A stretch of 64,000 nucleotides of DNA from Brasilonema sennae CENA114 (GCF_006968745.1 NZ_CP030118.1:2182654-2246653), one strand, 5' to 3'; positions 27,015-36,570 are shown, numbered from the stretch's first letter. The notes: a model not told the origin generated them from the sequence alone. Numbers and translations: made by a program.

Positions 27015-27980
27015 ATGAATCATGAACCAGTTGAAACAACCACTAATACCTTCTTGCCAAAGGTATCGGTGGTTATACCTATTTATAACGGTGAGGCAGA
27101 TTTACCAGAGTTGCTGTGTTGTCTATCGGCTCAAACTTACCCAAAACACCAGGTAGAGTATTTGCTGGTAGATAATAACAGTGGCGATCGCACTTTTGCC
27201 TTACTTCAACAAGGGAGTGAAAATACCCAAATCACAATTCGTCCCAAAAGCGAGAACCAGATCCAAAGTTCCTACGCCGCCCGTAACGTTGGCATTCGTG
27301 CCGCAACTGGTGAGATACTTGCTTTTACCGATGCAGATTGTCGTCCAGAACCAGAATGGTTAAATGCATTAATTGCTCCTTTTGTCAACCAAGATATTGT
27401 CCTTGTCGCCGGTGAGATTTTGGCGCTACCAGGAAAAACCCTGTTAGAACAGCATGCAGAACGCCAAGAAACCCTGTCACAAAAGCACACTCTTGCTCAT
27501 CCCTTCTGTCCCTACGGTCAAACAGCAAATTTAGCAATTCGACGCCAAGCTTTGCAACTAGTGGGTTTGTTTCGTCCCTACCTAACCAGTGGAGGTGATG
27601 CTGATATGTGTTGGCGAATTTTGCAACAAAAAATTGGACGTTTGGAATTTGCCCCCAATGCCATTGTGAAGCACCGCCACCGCGCCACACTCAAGGAACT
27701 AGAAAGTCAATGGCGGCGCTACGGACGCTCAAATCGCTATTTGCATGAACTTCACGGTGTGGATTTAATGCGGGATATCACACTCAGCGAATGCTTCTAT
27801 CTTTTAGGACGCTGGTTGTTGAAGGAACTACCAAAAGACAGCGTGAAAGCTTTAGCAGGAAAAGCTAGCCTTGTAGATTTAGTGAGTACTCCTATTGGAT
27901 TGTACACGGCTCGCGCACGTGCGGCTGGGCAAACAGAAGCGAAGTTGCCGGAGAATGCCAAGATAATTGAGTCGTTGTAG
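27015..27980 (+). CDS. Family 2 glycosyltransferase
   Basis: The 321-residue protein opens with VSVVIPIYNGEADLPELLCC. It has VDNNSGDRTF for nucleotide binding, SYAARNVGIRAATG, and the DxD motif in FTDADCRPEPEW. Later GGDADMCWRILQ matches the acceptor-side ED motif position of GT2 enzymes. There are no membrane segments. It is followed on the same strand by a polytopic protein and a methyltransferase, which suggests a small glycan or glycolipid set. The donor sugar is not decidable. Confidence 0.87.
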   Translation: MNHEPVETTTNTFLPKVSVVIPIYNGEADLPELLCCLSAQTYPKHQVEYLLVDNNSGDRTFALLQQGSENTQITIRPKSENQIQSSYAARNVGIRAATGEILAFTDADCRPEPEWLNALIAPFVNQDIVLVAGEILALPGKTLLEQHAERQETLSQKHTLAHPFCPYGQTANLAIRRQALQLVGLFRPYLTSGGDADMCWRILQQKIGRLEFAPNAIVKHRHRATLKELESQWRRYGRSNRYLHELHGVDLMRDITLSECFYLLGRWLLKELPKDSVKALAGKASLVDLVSTPIGLYTARARAAGQTEAKLPENAKIIESL

Positions 27981-28067
27981 AGATTTGAGATTTTGGATTG
28001 ACACCATACTACCAAGCCAAATGGTAAAATCCCGAACAGCTTAGTACAACGAATCGACAAACAACAA

Positions 28068-29315
28068 ATGAAGCTGCATGCTGGCTGGCGTCTTCAAGTT
28101 TTGATCTTTATAACTGCTTTTGCTATTCTGGTTTCCAGAAGACCAGATGCACTTTTCAATGCACAATTTTGGGCTGAAGATGGCAAGTGTTGGTATGCTG
28201 AAGCTTATAATCTCGGGATAATCCAATCCCTGGTTTTGCCTAAGGGTGGCTACTTCCAAACTATTTCCAGGCTGACGGCTGGTTTTGTGCAATTTTTCCC
28301 ACTGCTATGGGCACCGTTGATTTTCAATTTAACTGCAATTGTTATTCAGATTCTGCCAGTTTATCTTATTGCTTCGGTGCGCTTCTCGCAGTTAATCCCA
28401 AACCTTCGGACTAGGTTGTTTTTGGGACTTCTGTATTTAGCTTTACCCAACTCTTTTGAAACTCATGCCAACATCACTAATGCACACTGGCACTTAGCAA
28501 TACTAGCCTGCATGGTCGTGTTAGCAACACCCAGCCGCCTTCTAGTATGGCAAGTTTTTGACATCGCAGTCATCCTGTTGTCAGGATTAAGTGGACCATT
28601 TTCGGTTTTGCTGGCACCTATTGCTGCAATCATTTGGTGGTTACGTCGTCAAAGATGGTCATTTATTTTACTTTTAGGTTTAACTGCAGGTGCTGTCGTT
28701 CAGGGCATAGCTATTCTATTAACTGGACATTCTAGCCGCGTTCATACTTCTTTAGGGGCAACACCAGACCTCTTTACCAAAATTCTTGCGAGTCAAGTTT
28801 TCTTAGCTGCTTTGATAGGACAAAAAGGCAGTAAATTGATCAGCTCTATTTCTTTTGGGTATAGTATCATAGCAATTTTAATCGCTGTCGCAGGAACCGC
28901 CCTATTCCTTTACTGTCTTCTGAAAGCGCCTTTAGAACTTCGACTTTTCTCTATCTTTGCTGCTGGAGTTTTCGGTATGTCGCTTTTGTCTCCAGTAGTC
29001 AGCGAAACTGTACCTCAGTGGTGGCTTTTATGGCGTCCTGGAACAGGTGTTAGGTACTGGTTTATACCCATGCTTGCATTCGTGACAATATTAACTTGGC
29101 TATTGGGTGCAACAAGACCGCGTCGGCTACAGTTAACCGCTAGAATTGCTCTGGTGATTATGCTTGCTGGTATTGTAGTAGACTGGCGTTATCCTACATT
29201 TGCTGACTTAAAATTCAAGAACTATTCAAAGCAGTTTATTGAAGCACCAACAGGAACTAAGGTAACAATTCCTATTAATCCACCCGGTTGGTTTATGGAA
29301 CTTATTAAGCATTAA
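28068..29315 (+). CDS. Polytopic membrane protein, GT-C-like
   Basis: The 415-residue product has about ten hydrophobic segments. A conserved-looking early loop reads ALFNAQFWAEDGKCWYAEAY, where Asp/Glu follow the first membrane segment as in GT-C glycosyltransferases that use lipid-linked sugars. A C-terminal soluble tail ends GTKVTIPINPPGWFMEL. No exact family is recognised. It sits 87 bp after a GT2 gene and 29 bp before a methyltransferase gene in the same direction, which supports a role in glycan assembly at the membrane. Confidence 0.65.
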   Translation: MKLHAGWRLQVLIFITAFAILVSRRPDALFNAQFWAEDGKCWYAEAYNLGIIQSLVLPKGGYFQTISRLTAGFVQFFPLLWAPLIFNLTAIVIQILPVYLIASVRFSQLIPNLRTRLFLGLLYLALPNSFETHANITNAHWHLAILACMVVLATPSRLLVWQVFDIAVILLSGLSGPFSVLLAPIAAIIWWLRRQRWSFILLLGLTAGAVVQGIAILLTGHSSRVHTSLGATPDLFTKILASQVFLAALIGQKGSKLISSISFGYSIIAILIAVAGTALFLYCLLKAPLELRLFSIFAAGVFGMSLLSPVVSETVPQWWLLWRPGTGVRYWFIPMLAFVTILTWLLGATRPRRLQLTARIALVIMLAGIVVDWRYPTFADLKFKNYSKQFIEAPTGTKVTIPINPPGWFMELIKH

Positions 29316-29344
29316 GGACATCACTACAAGCAAGGAATCTTGCC

Positions 29345-30022
29345 GTGACTGACAATATTTTGCGCACACTAGTAGCACTGTATGATCCATTGCCATTGAG
29401 CGATCGCTTTTTTGTCCGCACTCGCCTGTTTTTGAGTAATTTATATCAGTTAGAGTCTTACGTACCAAAGGAGGGTAGAATTCTTGATATAGGTTGTGGT
29501 CACGGTTTACTGAGTAACTTACTAGCCATCACCAGTCCCCAGCGACAGGTACTTGGCATTGACATTGACGCGAAAAAAATTGCCGCTGCACAAAGTACTG
29601 TTAGCAACAGAAGTAACATCCAATTTAAAGTTGGTGACGCCGCTGTTTTGCCAGATACTTCTTTCCACGCTGTCACCATTGCCGATGTTATGTACCTGAT
29701 TCCCCCTGACATCCAACGTGCAATTCTGACAAGTATCGCTTGTGCTTTGGAACCAAACGGTGTGCTGATTTGGAAAACCCACAGTCATCGTCCCCAGTGG
29801 AAATATACTATAACCTATGCCCAAGAATGGCTCATGACTAAGCTTGGTCCGACTAAAGGTGCTGGTATATTTTTTATGGATAGCGAAGAATCGCTCCAAG
29901 CTATTCGTAATGCTGGGTTAGATCCAACTGTCGTGCCTATGCCTTCACGCCGTCCTTACAGTGATATTCTTTTCCTTGGGTGCAAGTCGAATAAGAATTC
30001 TCCAAGCCAGTATGAATCCTGA
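29345..30022 (+). CDS. Class I SAM-dependent methyltransferase
   Basis: The 225-residue protein starts at a GTG preceded by AAGGAA. It has motif I RILDIGCGHGLLSNLLA, the acidic end of strand 2 VLGIDIDAKKI, then KVGDAAVLPDTSFHAVTIAD. These define a Rossmann-fold methyltransferase. The acceptor is unknown. Gene spacing to the upstream membrane-protein gene is 29 bp, so they are probably cotranscribed. Confidence 0.85.
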   Translation: MTDNILRTLVALYDPLPLSDRFFVRTRLFLSNLYQLESYVPKEGRILDIGCGHGLLSNLLAITSPQRQVLGIDIDAKKIAAAQSTVSNRSNIQFKVGDAAVLPDTSFHAVTIADVMYLIPPDIQRAILTSIACALEPNGVLIWKTHSHRPQWKYTITYAQEWLMTKLGPTKGAGIFFMDSEESLQAIRNAGLDPTVVPMPSRRPYSDILFLGCKSNKNSPSQYES

Positions 30023-30329
30023 TTTGTGAGTTCTTTATGAGTCGTACATCCAAAAAAGGAGTATTTTGTAGTCGCCACGACGACATTTTTTTCTAAAATT
30101 TGATTATTTTAACCTATTAACTAACCCAAACAAGGTTGGTATTCTAGGTAGAAATAAGTATATCCCTAGTCGCATAACCATACATAGATATGGTCATGCG
30201 TTAATTAGCTGTTGATTTTTTTCCCGCTAGAATGCCCTAGTGTCAGGAATCCAACGCACAAAAAGTGTAATTTAAATGCCCGACAGCTGAGTTGGATGTA
30301 TTTAATAGTGTGAGGAGTGCTTGAAAATA
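30023..30329. other. Spacer between two glycan gene sets
   Basis: No gene is seen. A GGTTGGTATTC and TATGGTCATGCG-rich section near 30130-30200 has imperfect internal symmetry (CGCATAACCATAC against GTATGGTTATGCG-like words), which could be a weak hairpin. GAGGAG at 30312-30317 precedes the next gene. Confidence 0.35.
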
Positions 30330-31061
30330 ATGAACACAGTTTCCATAATTGTGCCCGTTTATAACGAGGCACAATGTATAGTTGCGACTTTTTCTTCAGT
30401 TCTTAAATTTGTTGTCAATAAACCTTGGTATGATTTTATTTTTGTTGACGATGGCTCAACTGATCAAACTAGAGAAATATTAGAAAGTCAAATCCAATTG
30501 TTCAATAGTAAGCAGATTTCATTACTTTCTTATAAAGCTCATCGTGGCAAAGGATATGCCGTAAAAACCGGAGCTTTATATGCAGATGGCGATTATATTT
30601 GCTTTTTAGATGGAGATTTAGCTTACTCTTTAGACTACCTTGATTTGATGGTAGCAAAACTAGCAGATTTTGATATTGTCATTGGCTGTAGAAATCTCAC
30701 CCCAGAAAAAAACAACGGGTTTAATTTTCGGAGAATACTGGCTGGTCGAATATTTAATTTCATATCGAGAAGTCTTTTAAAATTAAATTTTACCGATATG
30801 CAAGCCGGAATCAAAGGATTTGACAAATATGCAGCCAAAGATCTATTTAAAACTCAAATTATCCCTGGATTTGCCTTTGATGTAGAATTGCTATACTTAG
30901 CAAAAAAGAAAAGATATACTATTGGGGAAATTGCAGTTGTCGTTTCCAAAAAACATTTATACAAAAAATCACAAGTCAAATTATTTAAGCATTCAATAGA
31001 AATGTTATTTGATTTGTTGCAAATCGTCTACCATGATTTCATACTAAAAAAATATGAATAG
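30330..31061 (+). CDS. Family 2 glycosyltransferase, dolichyl-phosphate-sugar synthase type
   Basis: The protein (243 aa from ATG 30330) has VSIIVPVYNEAQCIVATF, then DFIFVDDGSTDQTREIL. HRGKGYAVKTGALYADGDYI follows, with DGDLAYSLDYLD carrying the metal-binding Asp residues. FTDMQAGIKGFDKYA is typical of ALG5/DPM1-like enzymes that load a sugar onto a polyprenyl phosphate. No C-terminal membrane segments are present. The GAGGAG is 12 nt from this ATG and 3 nt from an in-frame TTG at 30321, so the true start is uncertain. The 3' end overlaps the next gene by 8 bp. Confidence 0.87.
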   Translation: MNTVSIIVPVYNEAQCIVATFSSVLKFVVNKPWYDFIFVDDGSTDQTREILESQIQLFNSKQISLLSYKAHRGKGYAVKTGALYADGDYICFLDGDLAYSLDYLDLMVAKLADFDIVIGCRNLTPEKNNGFNFRRILAGRIFNFISRSLLKLNFTDMQAGIKGFDKYAAKDLFKTQIIPGFAFDVELLYLAKKKRYTIGEIAVVVSKKHLYKKSQVKLFKHSIEMLFDLLQIVYHDFILKKYE

Positions 31062-31827
31062 CATTATTTTACTCAGCTTTGATTTAGAAGAATTCGATAT
31101 TCCAGAGGAATACGGTGAAAAAATTGAAGATACAGTAAAAATGGAAATTTCTTACAAAGGATTAAAAGAAATTCTTCAAGTTTTGGCAAGATTAAATATC
31201 AAAGCCACGTTTTTTGTCACAGCCAGATTTGCTATCTATTACAAACCCCTCATTCAAGAAATTTCCCAAAAACATGAAATAGCTTCTCATGGTTTCGAGC
31301 ATTGCAATTTTAGATTAGAAGATTTAAAGAAGTCACGGCAAACCTTGGAAGAAATAACCAGCCAGAAAGTTCTTGGTTTCAGGATGCCGAGACTTCAAAA
31401 AGTAGATGATACAGAAATAGCAAAAGCAGGATACAAGTATAACTCGTCTATGAATCCTACTTACATCCCAGGAAGATACAATAACTTTTTCAAACCGAGA
31501 ACAGCCTATTACTCAAATAACTTAGTTAATATTCCAGTTTCAGTTACACCGCTGATTAAATTTCCCTTGTTCTGGTTAAGCTTTAAGAATTTTCCCTTAC
31601 CGTTAATAAAATTAGCTTCTCAACTGACTCTCAAAAACGACCATTACATAAGCCTTTATTTTCATCCGTGGGAATTTACTGATATTACCCACTTTCACCT
31701 ACCTAATTATATCACTAAATACTCCGGAAAAAAAATGGTTGAGCGTCTGGAAAAATATTTAATTTGGCTGCAAACCCAAGGCGAATTTGTTTACTTTTCG
31801 GAGTTTTATGAAACCATCAGAAGATAG
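31054..31827 (+). CDS. Polysaccharide deacetylase (NodB-type)
   Basis: The 257-residue protein shows the CE4 fold. IILLSFDLEEFDIPEEYGE has the catalytic Asp region, IKATFFVTARFA follows, then EIASHGFEHCNFR (the HxxxH-type metal motif), and VLGFRMPRLQ (motif 3 Arg). The late His is in ISLYFHPWEF. This arrangement resembles the PEP-CTERM/DUF3473-associated deacetylases. It probably removes an acetyl group from an amino sugar of the glycan assembled by the neighbouring transferases. It overlaps the genes on both sides, which implies one transcript. Confidence 0.85.
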   Translation: MNSIILLSFDLEEFDIPEEYGEKIEDTVKMEISYKGLKEILQVLARLNIKATFFVTARFAIYYKPLIQEISQKHEIASHGFEHCNFRLEDLKKSRQTLEEITSQKVLGFRMPRLQKVDDTEIAKAGYKYNSSMNPTYIPGRYNNFFKPRTAYYSNNLVNIPVSVTPLIKFPLFWLSFKNFPLPLIKLASQLTLKNDHYISLYFHPWEFTDITHFHLPNYITKYSGKKMVERLEKYLIWLQTQGEFVYFSEFYETIRR

Positions 31828-32548
31828 AAATTACAAACTGGCTGATTATTTAGCTCGTTCTAGCGATCGCTATTCTCTAACCAAGTACAAAATTTTAATG
31901 AACTGGTTACCTCAAACACCAAAAATGCGGGTATTAAATGCCGGATGTGGTTCTGGAGAAATGAACATCTTGCTATCGCAAAACTTAACTTGGCAAGTAG
32001 ATGCTTTGGATATCGACATAGAAGCTATCAGGCTTTCACAAAAGTTAAAACTAGAGAATAATATAAAAAATCTCAACCTTTATCACACGACTATTGAAGA
32101 CTACATAGCACCAGAAAAATACGATATTATCATTTCTAATGATGTTTTAGAACATATTGAAGATGACCAGGCAGTGATAAAAAAGTTTTCAGATATACTC
32201 AAACCAGATGGATTAATAGGTATTTCGGTACCAGCTTTACAATGGCTCTTTGGTTATCACGATGAAATGCTTGCTCATTATCGGCGCTATCATCGCAAAG
32301 AATTAATCAATAAATTATCTGTTTACTTCAATATAAGTAAATGCCGTTATTTCGGAGCCAGTCTTATTCCCATAGCCTTATTTTATAGTCGGTGGTTACG
32401 CAAACCTTACCCAGTAGCCGAACTAGAAAGCGAGTCAGTAAAGACAACAATCTTAGAAAATTTACTGGGATTTGAGTCTAAAGTTTCTTTCCCTCTTGGC
32501 ATCTCATTAATAGCGTTAGGAACAGCAAAAAAGCTATGTCTAAAGTAA
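31808..32548 (+). CDS. Class I SAM-dependent methyltransferase
   Basis: From the ATG at 31808 (MKPSEDRNYKLADYLARSSD) the product is 246 residues. It has motif I MRVLNAGCGSGEMNILLS, strand-2 acid VDALDIDIEAI, and YDIIISNDVLEHIEDDQAVI. The late YHDEMLAHYRRYHRKEL is a UbiE/COQ5-like glycan methyltransferase feature. It overlaps the deacetylase by 20 bp. An upstream in-frame start at 31787 would add seven residues. It ends the second glycan gene set. Confidence 0.87.
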   Translation: MKPSEDRNYKLADYLARSSDRYSLTKYKILMNWLPQTPKMRVLNAGCGSGEMNILLSQNLTWQVDALDIDIEAIRLSQKLKLENNIKNLNLYHTTIEDYIAPEKYDIIISNDVLEHIEDDQAVIKKFSDILKPDGLIGISVPALQWLFGYHDEMLAHYRRYHRKELINKLSVYFNISKCRYFGASLIPIALFYSRWLRKPYPVAELESESVKTTILENLLGFESKVSFPLGISLIALGTAKKLCLK

Positions 32549-32793
32549 CCATTCCACCCTAATGCTATTTGTGGGCTTTCAGCAGCGCCTTAACTACCAA
32601 CCATCGCGGTATGCTATGGGCACTCTAAGCCTTTAACCAGTGCAAGAAACACCATCCCCTTCTGGCTTGCGAAGAGTTTTCTCTTCCCTGTTAAGCGTTT
32701 CCCCCCTCGCGAGCAAGTCTCGCCATCTTACCAGTAGCCCAGTGTGACTCAAGTTCGCTAAATTGGAGAAAAGTAGCGCAAAGGAAACGGTAA
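32549..32793. other. Spacer before rre1
   Basis: The spacer has a heptamer-like TTAAGCG word and CCCCCCTCGCGAGC, a small palindromic GC-rich patch. Nothing coding is supported. Confidence 0.35.
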
Positions 32794-33489
32794 ATGGCAG
32801 CACAATTGTTACTGGTAGATGATGAACCAGGATTGCGTGAAGCCGTAAAAGACTATTTGCAAGAGAGCGGTTTTAGCGTTCAAGTTGCCAGTAACGCCCG
32901 ACAGGGCTGGGAGATGATGCAGCAAAATACACCAGACTTAGTAATTTCTGATATTATGATGCCTCAGGTAGATGGTTATCAGTTCCTCAAACAACTGCGG
33001 GACGATCCTCGCTTGCGATCGCTACCGGTGATATTTCTCACTGCTAAGGGTATGACGACTGATCGCATCCAAGGTTATCAAGCTGGTGTTGACGCCTATC
33101 TAGCCAAGCCGTTTGATCCAGATGAACTTGTGGCTATTGTGGAAAATTTACTGGAACGCCGTATAGCCAGAACTCCAACTCCAACAGAAGAAGGTGATAC
33201 GCCAGATATTACCGAACTGGCTAATCAGATTGCCCAAATCAAAGCTTTGTTAACTCAAAGAAATGCAATAGCTCAATCTCCAGCACCTTTTAGTATTGAT
33301 TTAACGCCTAGAGAACAAAGTGTTTTAAACTTAGTCGCTGAGGGGTTGATGAATAAAGAAATTGCTCGGCGTCTAGAAACGAGTGTCCGAAATGTAGAAA
33401 AGTATGTTAGCCGTTTGTTCAGTAAAACCGGTACTAATAGCCGTACAGAGTTAGTTCGTTTTGCTTTAGAACACGGTCTTGCAAAGTAA
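32794..33489 (+). CDS. rre1: NarL-type response regulator, Rre1/Ycf29-like
   Basis: The 231-residue protein has a receiver domain with LLLVDDEPGLREAVKDYL (acidic pocket), the phospho-accepting Asp in DLVISDIMMPQVDGY, and the Lys in DAYLAKPFDPDEL. A C-terminal LuxR helix-turn-helix is FSIDLTPREQSVLNLVAEGL then NKEIARRLETSVRNVEKYVS. Overall the sequence matches the cyanobacterial Rre1 and plastid Ycf29 regulators, which respond with Hik2/Hik34-type kinases to osmotic, heat and related stresses. The name is by recognition of the sequence, so a paralogue is possible. Confidence 0.82.
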   Translation: MAAQLLLVDDEPGLREAVKDYLQESGFSVQVASNARQGWEMMQQNTPDLVISDIMMPQVDGYQFLKQLRDDPRLRSLPVIFLTAKGMTTDRIQGYQAGVDAYLAKPFDPDELVAIVENLLERRIARTPTPTEEGDTPDITELANQIAQIKALLTQRNAIAQSPAPFSIDLTPREQSVLNLVAEGLMNKEIARRLETSVRNVEKYVSRLFSKTGTNSRTELVRFALEHGLAK

Positions 33490-33496
33490 CATTGAC

Positions 33497-33523
33497 GCTC
33501 TGCGTTCTGAAAAGTCGCAGAGC
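33497..33523 (+). terminator. Hairpin directly after rre1
   Basis: GCTCTGCG at 33497-33504 and CGCAGAGC at 33516-33523 form a perfect 8-bp stem with an 11-nt loop, seven nt after the stop codon. The following sequence is only moderately T-rich, so it may be a terminator or an RNA-stabilising hairpin. Confidence 0.45.
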
Positions 33524-34284
33524 CACCAGAAGATTTTGCTTCTTACATCCCCAATTTTTGAGTTGAGACTCCCACCGCTAAAAGCGGATGGGATTCTCGG
33601 GCTGGGCTTGCTTTTTTGGGTTTGCCCTCTGAAGTCTTACAGGTCATACTCGTCCGTTCGCGTAGCGTGCGCCTAAGCGCATAATACAGCTTTTTACACC
33701 ATACCGCAATTATGGACGGCTCCCAGCGCGTTTATCCTTTTGGGAATACGTTTGGTGTGTGCCCCGTTGCGAGCGTGAGCGTAGCAATCTGTAGATTACT
33801 GAACGATCTTGACCTATGGCAACTTTAACGCCGAATTTTTTCCATTTAGAGCAAGCGAAATTAATTTTAACACGCTTGAGTTTAAGTACAACAGATTCTA
33901 CTTAACTCATTGAGAAAAAGGAAAATCTCCTAACAACACTAATTTGTTCAGGTTTCGCTATTTTCCTCCATTTTTATTTTTTTAAAGTAAAATATTCAGA
34001 TTTTTTCAAGCTCCTTCGATTCTTAGAGGAATAATGCGGATAGGGGAATTACACTGAAATCTAATTTTTACTAACCACAACCCTGTTATAAAAGCAAAGC
34101 ATGAATACGACATTAAAGTAGGCACCCATTGTTTCCGTAGTGCTAAGGGTGAGGACTATTATAAGTCCCAGCGCTATGGTTTGTGGGGGGATGGTTAAGC
34201 AAGCCAAGTCATTATTAGAAGAATCTGTCAATAGGAAAAATTAATGCACAATCTGCCATTAGTAGGGTGACACAAACTTAAGTA
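33524..34284. other. Long spacer with IS200/IS605-end-like hairpin and coding remains
   Basis: Around 33570-33593, CCCACCGCTAAAAGCGGATGGG forms a hairpin like those at the right ends of IS200/IS605 elements, followed by GC-rich repeat words (GTTCGCGTAGCGTGCGCC). At about 34098-34195 a short plus-strand frame reads KHEYDIKVGTHCFRSAKGED then YYKSQRYGLWGDG before a stop. It looks like the decayed end of a gene I do not recognise. No intact gene is present. Confidence 0.35.
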
Positions 34285-34563
34285 TTAACTAGCTTCAGCA
34301 GAGTTGCGTAAGCGCATCAATTGGCGTCTCATTTGCGGTGAAGCTTTGAACTCAGAAACTTCTTGAGCCTTGACATTTGCTTGCAAGGTTTCTAAAAAGT
34401 CGTCAGAACCCTCGGTTAAAGCGTCTAGCAGAACCTGCAAAAGTTGGTCGCGATCGCTCAACAGACTTTTTTCTTCTATCAACCGGAATTTCAGGTGAAT
34501 TTCGCACTCATAAACACCTACATCGACACTATTTACTTGGCGTGGTAATGCTTCAAAGTTCAT
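34285..34563 (-). CDS. Conserved-looking small protein, 92 aa
   Basis: The product starts MNFEALPRQVNSVDVGVYEC and continues EIHLKFRLIEEKSLLSDRDQ. The first half looks like beta strands and the second half is helical with many Leu, Gln and Glu residues. There is a HIP1 site inside the gene. I do not recognise a named family. A plausible ribosome binding site (GGAAG on the minus strand about 10 nt upstream) and normal composition support a real gene. Confidence 0.6.
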   Translation of the reverse strand: MNFEALPRQVNSVDVGVYECEIHLKFRLIEEKSLLSDRDQLLQVLLDALTEGSDDFLETLQANVKAQEVSEFKASPQMRRQLMRLRNSAEAS

Positions 34564-35036
34564 AGCTTTTAGACTTCCTTGTACTAAGAGGTAATTTGGG
34601 TGATCTGCTATTTTTCAAGCAAGAATTCTGTATACTTTTTTGACTTTCAAAGTGTCGGAATTAACAATCCTTGTTTGTCGGGAAACAATCTCATTGCATT
34701 TTACTCTCCTAATTTATCTTCCGGTTTGATTTTCACTCTCTGGTTTTTCAGTTTTCTGCAATAGCTATGGTTCAAGTAAACCATAACTATTATTCAGTTT
34801 TTAGGATTCCATGCAATAAAGTTTCTGTAAGAACTTGTTCAAGCTTTTTAAAGCTTTTTACATCAACTTTCTCTCCAAGTCAATAAGAGTTTAAGTTGTT
34901 ACTGTAAAACTGGTGTTAACACGTAAGTGAATCCGCTGGTTATTTCCTATATAATGATAGCCAGACGTTGCTGTACCATAATTCCGTAAAATTACTAAAT
35001 GTACAATTTATTCATTTAAAAATGCAGGAAACTGAA
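34564..35036. other. Divergent spacer before leuD
   Basis: This spacer is AT-rich with direct repetition of AAGCTTTTTA near 34843-34862 and no supported gene. An in-frame extension of leuD reaches back to 34968 but is unlikely to be translated. Confidence 0.4.
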
Positions 35037-35582
35037 ATGACCAAAGTAATTAGGGGTAAAATTTTCGTTTTGGACGACAACATAGACACAGACCAAATTA
35101 TTCCAGCCGAATATCTTACCTTAGTTCCTTCCAAACCAGATGAATACGAAAAGCTTGGAAGTTATGCTTTAGCAGGTTTACCAGACCGTTACGGCAAATT
35201 TATCCCTCCAGGCGAAATCAAAACAACTTACCCCATCATTGTGGCAGGAGAAAACTTTGGCTGCGGTTCATCACGAGAACATGCCCCCATAGCTTTGGGT
35301 GCAAGCGGCGTCAAAGCAGTGATTGCCGAGTCTTATGCCCGTATCTTTTTCCGTAATTGTGCTGCAACAGGAGAACTTTATCCTTGGGAATCACAAGAAA
35401 GATTATGTGACAAATTTGAGACTGGTCATGAGGTATCAATAGATTTTGAAACCAATCAACTGATTAACCACACTCTTAATCAGATATACAATCTCAAACC
35501 TTTAGGAGAAATTGGACCAGTGATTGATGCAGGAGGTATTTTTGCTTATGCTCGTCAGACAGGCATGATTTCTTCTCGCTAA
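35037..35582 (+). CDS. leuD: 3-isopropylmalate dehydratase, small subunit
   Basis: With LeuC, this subunit isomerises 2- to 3-isopropylmalate in leucine synthesis. From ATG 35037 the protein is 181 residues and begins MTKVIRGKIFVLDDNIDTDQ. Family motifs are NIDTDQIIPAEYL and ENFGCGSSREHAPIALGASG, the swivelling-domain signature; AGGA lies seven nt upstream. The compact length resembles the short LeuD/HacB type rather than the ~200-residue enterobacterial form. LeuC is not in the window. Because short forms can belong to related hydrolyases, the exact substrate is slightly uncertain. Confidence 0.88.
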   Translation: MTKVIRGKIFVLDDNIDTDQIIPAEYLTLVPSKPDEYEKLGSYALAGLPDRYGKFIPPGEIKTTYPIIVAGENFGCGSSREHAPIALGASGVKAVIAESYARIFFRNCAATGELYPWESQERLCDKFETGHEVSIDFETNQLINHTLNQIYNLKPLGEIGPVIDAGGIFAYARQTGMISSR

Positions 35583-35634
35583 GAATTGCGTCTACAATGA
35601 TTGAGAGCGCGATTAACCCTAAATAAAACCGCTT

Positions 35635-36009
35635 ATGGATAACACGATGCTGCTTAAGTCCACAACCCGGCACATAAGGATTTTTGCCGGCGAAATAGAT
35701 CAAGATGGAGAACTTGTTCCTAGCAGTCAGGTTTTAACCTTAGATGTAGACCCAGACAACGAATTCAACTGGAATGAAGATGCTCTGCAAAAGGTCTATC
35801 GCAAGTTTGATGAACTGGTAGAGGCATCTAGTGGGGAAGACCTGATAGATTACAATTTACGCCGTATTGGCTCCGACTTGGAGCATTTTCTGCGATCGCT
35901 CTTGCAAAAAGGCGAAGTCAGCTACAATCTTTCCGCACGCGTCACCAATTACAGCATGGGGCTACCCCAAGTTGCATCTGAGGAAAATACTGAAGGTAAT
36001 GGCGTGTGA
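35635..36009 (+). CDS. ndhM: NAD(P)H-quinone oxidoreductase subunit M
   Basis: NdhM is a peripheral, cyanobacteria- and plastid-specific subunit of the photosynthetic complex I (NDH-1), which takes part in respiration and cyclic electron flow. The 124-residue protein has the characteristic [20 protein letters not shown], then [20 protein letters not shown] and [21 protein letters not shown] keep the ATG at 35635 ([13 protein letters not shown]); a second ATG at 35647 is possible. It follows leuD by 52 bp on the same strand. Confidence 0.95.
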   Translation: MDNTMLLKSTTRHIRIFAGEIDQDGELVPSSQVLTLDVDPDNEFNWNEDALQKVYRKFDELVEASSGEDLIDYNLRRIGSDLEHFLRSLLQKGEVSYNLSARVTNYSMGLPQVASEENTEGNGV

Positions 36010-36184
36010 TGTAAAAGTGGAAAATCAGTACTGAATGAGAACAAAGTTCGTAAATTGTAAGCTGCTCTGCAGTATACCGTTTTTCTCAATTGACGCTCGC
36101 CCTCGCGTCTTAGTACGGCTCACCATAAATCAGGTACTGAATTCGCTGCTTGGATGAACTTTGTCCAAGGTGATCAAAATTTTG

Positions 36185-36212
36185 ATTTGCGACCCCTTTT
36201 GAGGTCGCAAAT
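36185..36212. terminator. Perfect 10-bp hairpin downstream of ndhM
   Basis: ATTTGCGACC (36185-36194) and GGTCGCAAAT (36203-36212) pair perfectly around an 8-nt loop. It is 175 nt after ndhM, so it may terminate that transcript late or be an unrelated palindromic repeat. There is no strong U-tract. Confidence 0.4.
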
Positions 36213-36275
36213 TAATGAAGATAAACTCTGTAGGTTTTTTCATGTGTTGCCAACGCGTAACCGCACCGGTACGTG

Positions 36276-36433
36276 GCTCATATCTTGCATCTCTGGGTAG
36301 AAAACCGTAGAAATTAAAAAGATGCGCAAGGAAATGACGTGATTTTTATTGAGACAGACAACTCAATAAAAAACTTTTGGTTTAATACTGAGTGACTAAA
36401 TTAAATTAATTTTTATTGGTACAAGATGTCACC
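36276..36433 (+). mobile_element. Miniature inverted-repeat element, copy C (158 bp)
   Basis: The left end GCTCATATCTTGC is identical to that of copy A. The right end, GGTACAAGATGTCACC, is a degenerate form of the same terminal repeat. AATACTGAGTG lies 41 bp before the terminal CAAG, as in the other copies. The element fills most of a 561-bp spacer between ndhM and the next gene, the rest of which shows no open frame. Confidence 0.75.
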
Positions 36434-36570
36434 TATTTAAGGAATTGATAACTTATAATAAAATTTATAACAATTGCAACTCAGTAAGATTCAGAAATTT
36501 TTGAGTAGAAAACGGCAGCAGAAAGCTATCACCAGAGCTAATTGCTGACTGCAAACCGTTTAATATCACT

